Assembly (NCBI GenBank): GCA_001570385.1
Contig: BBYL01000008.1
Coordinates: 1 to 64,000 of the forward strand
Length of the DNA: 64,000 nt
Direction: 5' to 3'
Source: Microtetraspora glauca
Lineage (GTDB): Bacteria > Actinomycetota > Actinomycetes > Streptosporangiales > Streptosporangiaceae
Part shown: one piece after another, positions 60,159-64,000 of the stretch
How positions within the stretch are numbered: position 1 is the first letter of the stretch
How the letters are laid out: every line of letters begins with the position of its first letter
The notes under the pieces: model-generated
Seen by the model: the letters and a program-made list of their open reading frames with translations, nothing else
The model's database searches: none
What the model was told of the DNA's origin: nothing
Translations under genes and position numbers: made by a program

Positions 60159-60197
60159 ACCGGCGGGCGCCCCTCTGAGCGGGCGCCGCCCGCCGGT
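60159..60197. terminator. GC-rich hairpin after the leader peptide
   Basis: Perfect 11-bp stem ACCGGCGGGCG / CGCCCGCCGGT with further pairing inside the loop (GCGCCC/GGGCGC). No T run. It may end the upstream lipoprotein transcript or serve as the switch of an attenuator before korAB. The rest of 59992-60483 shows no gene. Confidence 0.5.
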
Positions 60198-60483
60198 CGA
60201 TGCGACGCACGTCACACCTTGGCGGTGAGCGGTTCACGCGACAATCGAACGCGTGCGCCTGGTGACTCCGCCGCTCCCTGAAGAGAGCGGCTTCTCGCTT
60301 TCCTCGGTTGAGGCGGGCGACGGCCAAGTCCTGACCGTTTCGAACAACCGAACCCTGACCGGGAAGCGATTCCCCTGCCGGGTGAACCGGCAGTCTCGTC
60401 GCTAGAGATGATGGATCTAGCATGGATAGAACAACGTGCCACGAGCTAAGACGCCTTGGCGCGTCGAGGAGGACTGAGCAGCT

Positions 60484-62328
60484 GTGACCAAGCAGGTTCA
60501 GCAACTCGATCGCGTGATCATCCGGTTCGCCGGCGACTCCGGCGACGGAATGCAGCTGACCGGCGACCGTTTCACCGCGGAAACGGCGAAATTCGGCAAC
60601 GACCTCTCGACTCTCCCCAACTTCCCGGCGGAGATCCGCGCCCCTGCGGGCACCCTGCCCGGCGTGTCGAGCTTCCAACTCCACTTCGCCGACCACGACA
60701 TCCTCACCCCCGGCGACGCCCCCAACGTGCTGGTGGCGATGAACCCGGCCGCGCTCAAGGCGAACATCGCCGACCTGCCGCGCGGGGCGGACATCATCGC
60801 GAACACCGACGAGTTCACCAAGCGCAACCTGCAGAAGGTGGGCTACGCCGCCAACCCGCTCGAGGACGACACGCTGAGCGAATGGCGGCTCCACTCGGTG
60901 CCGCTGACCTCGCTGACCGTCAAGGCGCTCGAGGGCTTCGAGATCTCCAAGAAGGACGCCGAGCGGGCCAAGAACATGTTCGCGCTCGGTCTGCTCTCCT
61001 GGCTGTACCACCGGCCTACCGAGGCGACGATCAAGTTCCTTGAGGCGAAGTTCGCCAAGAAGCCGGACATCGCCAAGGCCAACGTCGCGGCGTTCCAGGC
61101 CGGGTGGAACTACGGCGAGACCACCGAGTCGTTCTCGGTCTCCTACGAGATCAAGCCCGCGACGCTGGCTCCCGGCGTCTACCGGAACATCTCCGGCAAC
61201 CAGGCCCTGGCCTACGGGCTGATCGCGGCGTCGGTCCAGTCGGGGCTGCCGCTGTTCCTCGGCTCCTACCCGATCACCCCGGCCTCCGACATCCTGCACG
61301 AGCTGTCCAAGCACAAGCGGTTCGGCATCAGGACGTTCCAGGCCGAGGACGAGATCGCCGGCGTGGGCGCCGCCCTGGGCGCCGCGTTCGGCGGCGCGCT
61401 CGGCGTGACGACCACGTCCGGCCCGGGTGTCGCGCTGAAGGCCGAGACCGTCGGCCTCGCCGTGGCGACCGAGCTGCCGCTGATCGTCGTGGACGTGCAG
61501 CGGGCCGGCCCGTCGACCGGCATGCCGACCAAGACCGAGCAGACCGACCTGCTGATGGCGATGTTCGGCCGCAACGGCGAGTCCCCGGTCCCGGTCATCG
61601 CCCCCGCGACACCGTCGGACTGCTTCGACGCCGCCATCGAGGCGGCGCGGATCGCGCTGAAGTACCGCACGCCCGTCATGCTGCTGTCCGACGGCTACCT
61701 GGCCAACGGCTCCGAGCCGTGGCGGGTGCCCGAGGTCGCCGAACTGCCGGACATCTCGGTTGAGTTCACCACCGAACCCAATAGTGAGGACGGCACCTAC
61801 CTGCCGTTCAAGCGCGACCCGGAGACGTTGGCCCGGCCGTGGGCCGTACCCGGGACCGCGGGTCTGGAGCACCGCATCGGCGGCATCGAGAAGGCCGACG
61901 GCAGCGGCAACATCTCCTACGACCCGAACAACCACGACCGGATGGTCCGGCTCCGCCAGGCCAAGATCGACGGCGTCGACGTCCCTGCCCTGGAGGTGGA
62001 CGACCCCGACGGCGACGCCCGGGTGCTGGTCCTCGGCTGGGGATCGACCTACGGCCCGATCGCGGCGGCGGTGCGGCGGGTGCGCAAGGACGGCGGCAAG
62101 GTCGCCCAGGCCCACCTGCGGCACCTCAACCCGCTGCCCGCCAACACCGGCGACGTGCTGCGGGCCTACGACAAGGTGCTGCTTCCCGAGATCAACCTCG
62201 GCCAGCTCGCGCTGCTCCTGCGGGCGCGTTTCCTGATCGATGTGATCAGCTACAACCGCGTGCGCGGTCTTCCGTTCAAGGCCGAGGAACTGGCCGGTGT
62301 CATCCAGGACGTGATCAACAGTGACTGA
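60484..62328 (+). CDS. korA: 2-oxoacid:ferredoxin oxidoreductase, alpha subunit
   Basis: A 614-residue protein. The gamma domain is fused at the N-terminus (DRVIIRFAGDSGDGMQLTGD). The alpha domain includes GSYPITPASDILHELS, FQAEDEIAGVGAALGAAFGG and TTTSGPGVALKAETVGLAVA. GTG at 60484 has GAGGAGGAC upstream. With KorB it oxidises 2-oxoglutarate (or a related oxoacid) to the acyl-CoA and reduces ferredoxin. Overlaps korB by GTGACTGA. Confidence 0.93.
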   Translation: MTKQVQQLDRVIIRFAGDSGDGMQLTGDRFTAETAKFGNDLSTLPNFPAEIRAPAGTLPGVSSFQLHFADHDILTPGDAPNVLVAMNPAALKANIADLPRGADIIANTDEFTKRNLQKVGYAANPLEDDTLSEWRLHSVPLTSLTVKALEGFEISKKDAERAKNMFALGLLSWLYHRPTEATIKFLEAKFAKKPDIAKANVAAFQAGWNYGETTESFSVSYEIKPATLAPGVYRNISGNQALAYGLIAASVQSGLPLFLGSYPITPASDILHELSKHKRFGIRTFQAEDEIAGVGAALGAAFGGALGVTTTSGPGVALKAETVGLAVATELPLIVVDVQRAGPSTGMPTKTEQTDLLMAMFGRNGESPVPVIAPATPSDCFDAAIEAARIALKYRTPVMLLSDGYLANGSEPWRVPEVAELPDISVEFTTEPNSEDGTYLPFKRDPETLARPWAVPGTAGLEHRIGGIEKADGSGNISYDPNNHDRMVRLRQAKIDGVDVPALEVDDPDGDARVLVLGWGSTYGPIAAAVRRVRKDGGKVAQAHLRHLNPLPANTGDVLRAYDKVLLPEINLGQLALLLRARFLIDVISYNRVRGLPFKAEELAGVIQDVINSD

Positions 62329-63379
62329 GAGCCTCAACGGCAAGGGCCTGGCCCTGGTGCCCAAGACCGAGGGCAAGCAGACCCTCAAGGACTTCAAGTC
62401 CGACCAGGAGGTCCGCTGGTGCCCCGGCTGCGGTGACTACGCCATCCTCGCGGCCGTCCAGAGCTTCCTGCCCGAGCTCGGCCTGCGCCGGGAGAACATC
62501 GTCTTCGTCTCCGGCATCGGCTGCTCGTCCCGGTTCCCGTACTACATGAACACCTACGGGTTCCACTCGATCCACGGGCGGGCTCCGGCCATCGCCACGG
62601 GTCTGGCGACGTCGCGTCCCGACCTGTCGGTGTGGGTGATCACCGGCGACGGCGACGCCCTGTCCATCGGCGGCAACCACCTGATCCACGCGCTGCGCCG
62701 CAACGTCAACCTGAACATCCTGCTGTTCAACAACAGGATCTACGGCCTGACCAAGGGGCAGTACTCGCCCACCTCCGAGGTCGGCAAGATCACCAAGTCG
62801 ACGCCGATGGGCTCGCTGGACAAGCCGTTCAACCCCATCTCGCTGGCGGTCGGCGCCGAGGCCGGATTCGTCGCCCGGACCATCGACTCCGACCGTAAGC
62901 ACCTGCAGAGCGTCCTGCGGGAGGCGGCGGCGCACCGGGGCACGTCGCTGGTGGAGATCTACCAGAACTGCAACATCTTCAACGACGGCGCCTTCGAAGC
63001 GCTCAAGGAGCCGGACACCCGGGACGAGATCACGATCCGGCTGGAGCACGGGCAGCCGATCGTCTTCGGCACCGGCGAGAACGAGAAGGCCGTACGGCTC
63101 TCGCCCACCGGCGGGGTCGAGGTCGTCCGCCGCTCCGAGGTGGCCGACAGCGAGATCCTCGTCCACGACGCGCACCGCGACGACCCGTCCCTGGCGTTCG
63201 CGCTGTCCAGGTTGGACGAGCCGGCGTTCCAGCACGTCCCGATCGGGATCTTCCGCTCGGTGGACCGCCCGGCGTATGACACGCTCATGAGCGAGCAGCT
63301 TGAGCAGGCCACCGCCGACAAGGGCAAGGGCCAGCTCGCCGACCTGCTCCTCGGTGGCGACACCTGGCGGATCAACTAG
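62321..63379 (+). CDS. korB: 2-oxoacid:ferredoxin oxidoreductase, beta subunit
   Basis: A 352-residue protein. RWCPGCGDYAILAAVQSF starts the iron-sulfur/TPP subunit and SGIGCSSRFPYYMNTYGFHS follows. The thiamine diphosphate motif is ITGDGDALSIGGNHLIHALR with NRIYGLTKGQYSPTS. A single [4Fe-4S] is held by the Cys in CPGC and later Cys residues. GTG overlaps korA, so the two are made together. Confidence 0.94.
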   Translation: MTESLNGKGLALVPKTEGKQTLKDFKSDQEVRWCPGCGDYAILAAVQSFLPELGLRRENIVFVSGIGCSSRFPYYMNTYGFHSIHGRAPAIATGLATSRPDLSVWVITGDGDALSIGGNHLIHALRRNVNLNILLFNNRIYGLTKGQYSPTSEVGKITKSTPMGSLDKPFNPISLAVGAEAGFVARTIDSDRKHLQSVLREAAAHRGTSLVEIYQNCNIFNDGAFEALKEPDTRDEITIRLEHGQPIVFGTGENEKAVRLSPTGGVEVVRRSEVADSEILVHDAHRDDPSLAFALSRLDEPAFQHVPIGIFRSVDRPAYDTLMSEQLEQATADKGKGQLADLLLGGDTWRIN

Positions 63380-63426
63380 TTCACGGGTCCCCGGATCCAC
63401 CGCTTCATCGCTTCACCGCTTCACCG

Positions 63427-63462
63427 CGAAGGCCCGCGTCTCGCCCGAGACGCGGGCCTTCG
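63427..63462 (+). terminator. Strong terminator of the kor operon
   Basis: Perfect 17-bp stem CGAAGGCCCGCGTCTCG with its exact reverse complement and a 2-nt loop, 47 bp after korB. Confidence 0.85.
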
Positions 63463-63511
63463 CGTGTCAGCAAGGGCCGGCACAGCGGGACGGCGGCGTC
63501 GTGGTGGCTTT

Positions 63512-63625
63512 TCAGACGCTGTCCGCGATCACGGCCAGTCCTGCGATGAGCCCCATCAGGGCGACGATCGCGATCACGCAGACGAAGAGCATCAGCCAGC
63601 CGGGCACGATGCTCAGCAACGCCAT
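63512..63625 (-). CDS. Very small membrane protein (37 aa)
   Basis: ATG at 63625 opens MALLSIVPGWLMLFVCVIAI then VALMGLIAGLAVIADSV: one or two hydrophobic helices and nothing else. The ribosome binding site is weak. It may be a real small membrane protein or a chance frame. Confidence 0.35.
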   Translation of the reverse strand: MALLSIVPGWLMLFVCVIAIVALMGLIAGLAVIADSV

Positions 63626-63796
63626 CCCGCGTCCGTCGCCGTCCAGACTTCGCCCCCGTTAGCGGCCGACATGTCCGACAAGGTCATGACAGAGCGGCGT
63701 CGCATGGCGAACCACCCCGGATCGTCTTCACACCACGACAGTCGGCATCAAAACGCTGGAAATCGTCCGGCGTGATCGCGCCCCTGTGACGACGAG

Positions 63797-64000
63797 CTAG
63801 TCGTATTCGAGGTCGGGAAGCGGTGAAGGGGGATCGGGGCTGCGCCAGACGACGACGTAACCGTCACTCGCCGCCTCGACGGCGGAGCTGAGCCGGTCGA
63901 GGTCGAAGTCGGGCAGGTATCTCAGGCGGGCCAGGAAGGACGCGTCGGTCGCCGACCGGGGGACGACGCACCCCTCGCCGTCACGGTCGAGCAGGACGAT
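63797..64000 (-). CDS. Hypothetical protein, cut by the window edge
   Basis: The last 67 codons of a minus-strand gene: VLLDRDGEGCVVPRSATDAS, RLRYLPDFDLDRLSSAVEAA, and an acidic end PLPDLEYD. The composition is natural. The start lies beyond the window. The family cannot be named from this part. Confidence 0.6.
   Translation of the reverse strand: MVLLDRDGEGCVVPRSATDASFLARLRYLPDFDLDRLSSAVEAASDGYVVVWRSPDPPSPLPDLEYD

Overview
The DNA is high-GC and has actinomycete features: many GTG starts, ATGA/GTGA gene overlaps, a WhiB-like protein, an ECF sigma factor with a CU044_5270-type partner, and an actinomycete-type integrative and conjugative element (AICE). A cluster of korAB, an incomplete nuo set and htpX points to a filamentous actinomycete, perhaps Streptosporangiaceae; the genus is a guess.

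Region 1 (1-9063, chromosome, partly decayed). It opens with an IS5-type transposase read in two frames, then a secreted-protein pseudogene and an integrase remnant. An alpha/beta hydrolase follows. Next is an arsenic locus: arsI and a 58-aa ORF on the minus strand, divergent from arsR-ACR3-arsC, with an operator between them. Downstream lie a frameshifted second arsR and a truncated GNAT gene cut off by an IS256-type element whose own transposase is frameshifted.

Region 2 (9064-28189, integrated AICE of about 19.1 kb). A 53-bp direct repeat, taken from the 3' part of a tRNA-Tyr(GTA) gene, bounds it. The left half is cargo: (a) a low-GC two-gene unit, a DUF6932-like nucleotidyltransferase-fold protein plus an unrecognised partner; (b) a membrane protein; (c) a translationally coupled operon of an XRE/TPR regulator, a RibD-type reductase and a RibD-type deaminase; and (d) between b and c, an exactly symmetric array of twelve GTTGAC boxes. 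The right half is the backbone: a GntR (KorSA-like) repressor with two palindromic operators, a chain of very small Cys-rich or membrane ORFs, a DUF2637 protein, the TraB/FtsK DNA translocase, a repeat cluster that may be the transfer locus, a DnaN-like clamp, a C5 methyltransferase, a Prim-Pol, a DUF3987 replication protein, Xis and Int.

Region 3 (28190-43800). This holds a GNAT protein, an ECF sigma/membrane partner pair, a YajQ-family protein, a small secreted protein, an XRE-cupin regulator, a C39-like protein, a four-gene peptide ABC importer (SBP-permease-permease-fused ATPase), a secreted beta-propeller protein and HtpX.

Region 4 (43869-63379). An incomplete complex I set (nuoA, B, C, H, I, J, K, L, M, N; no D, E, F or G) lies on the minus strand. 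It is interrupted by an M48 peptidase on the same strand and by two plus-strand genes, one a damaged trypsin-like protease. A deacetylase-fold lipoprotein that has lost its catalytic residues and the 2-oxoacid:ferredoxin oxidoreductase korAB follow. The layout suggests KorAB reduces ferredoxin and the NADH-module-less complex re-oxidises it at the membrane. The window ends with a very small membrane ORF and a gene cut by the edge.

Four genes (second arsR, IS256 transposase, nuoH, protease) each need one single-base indel to read through. This could be pseudogenisation or sequence error and should be settled from raw reads.
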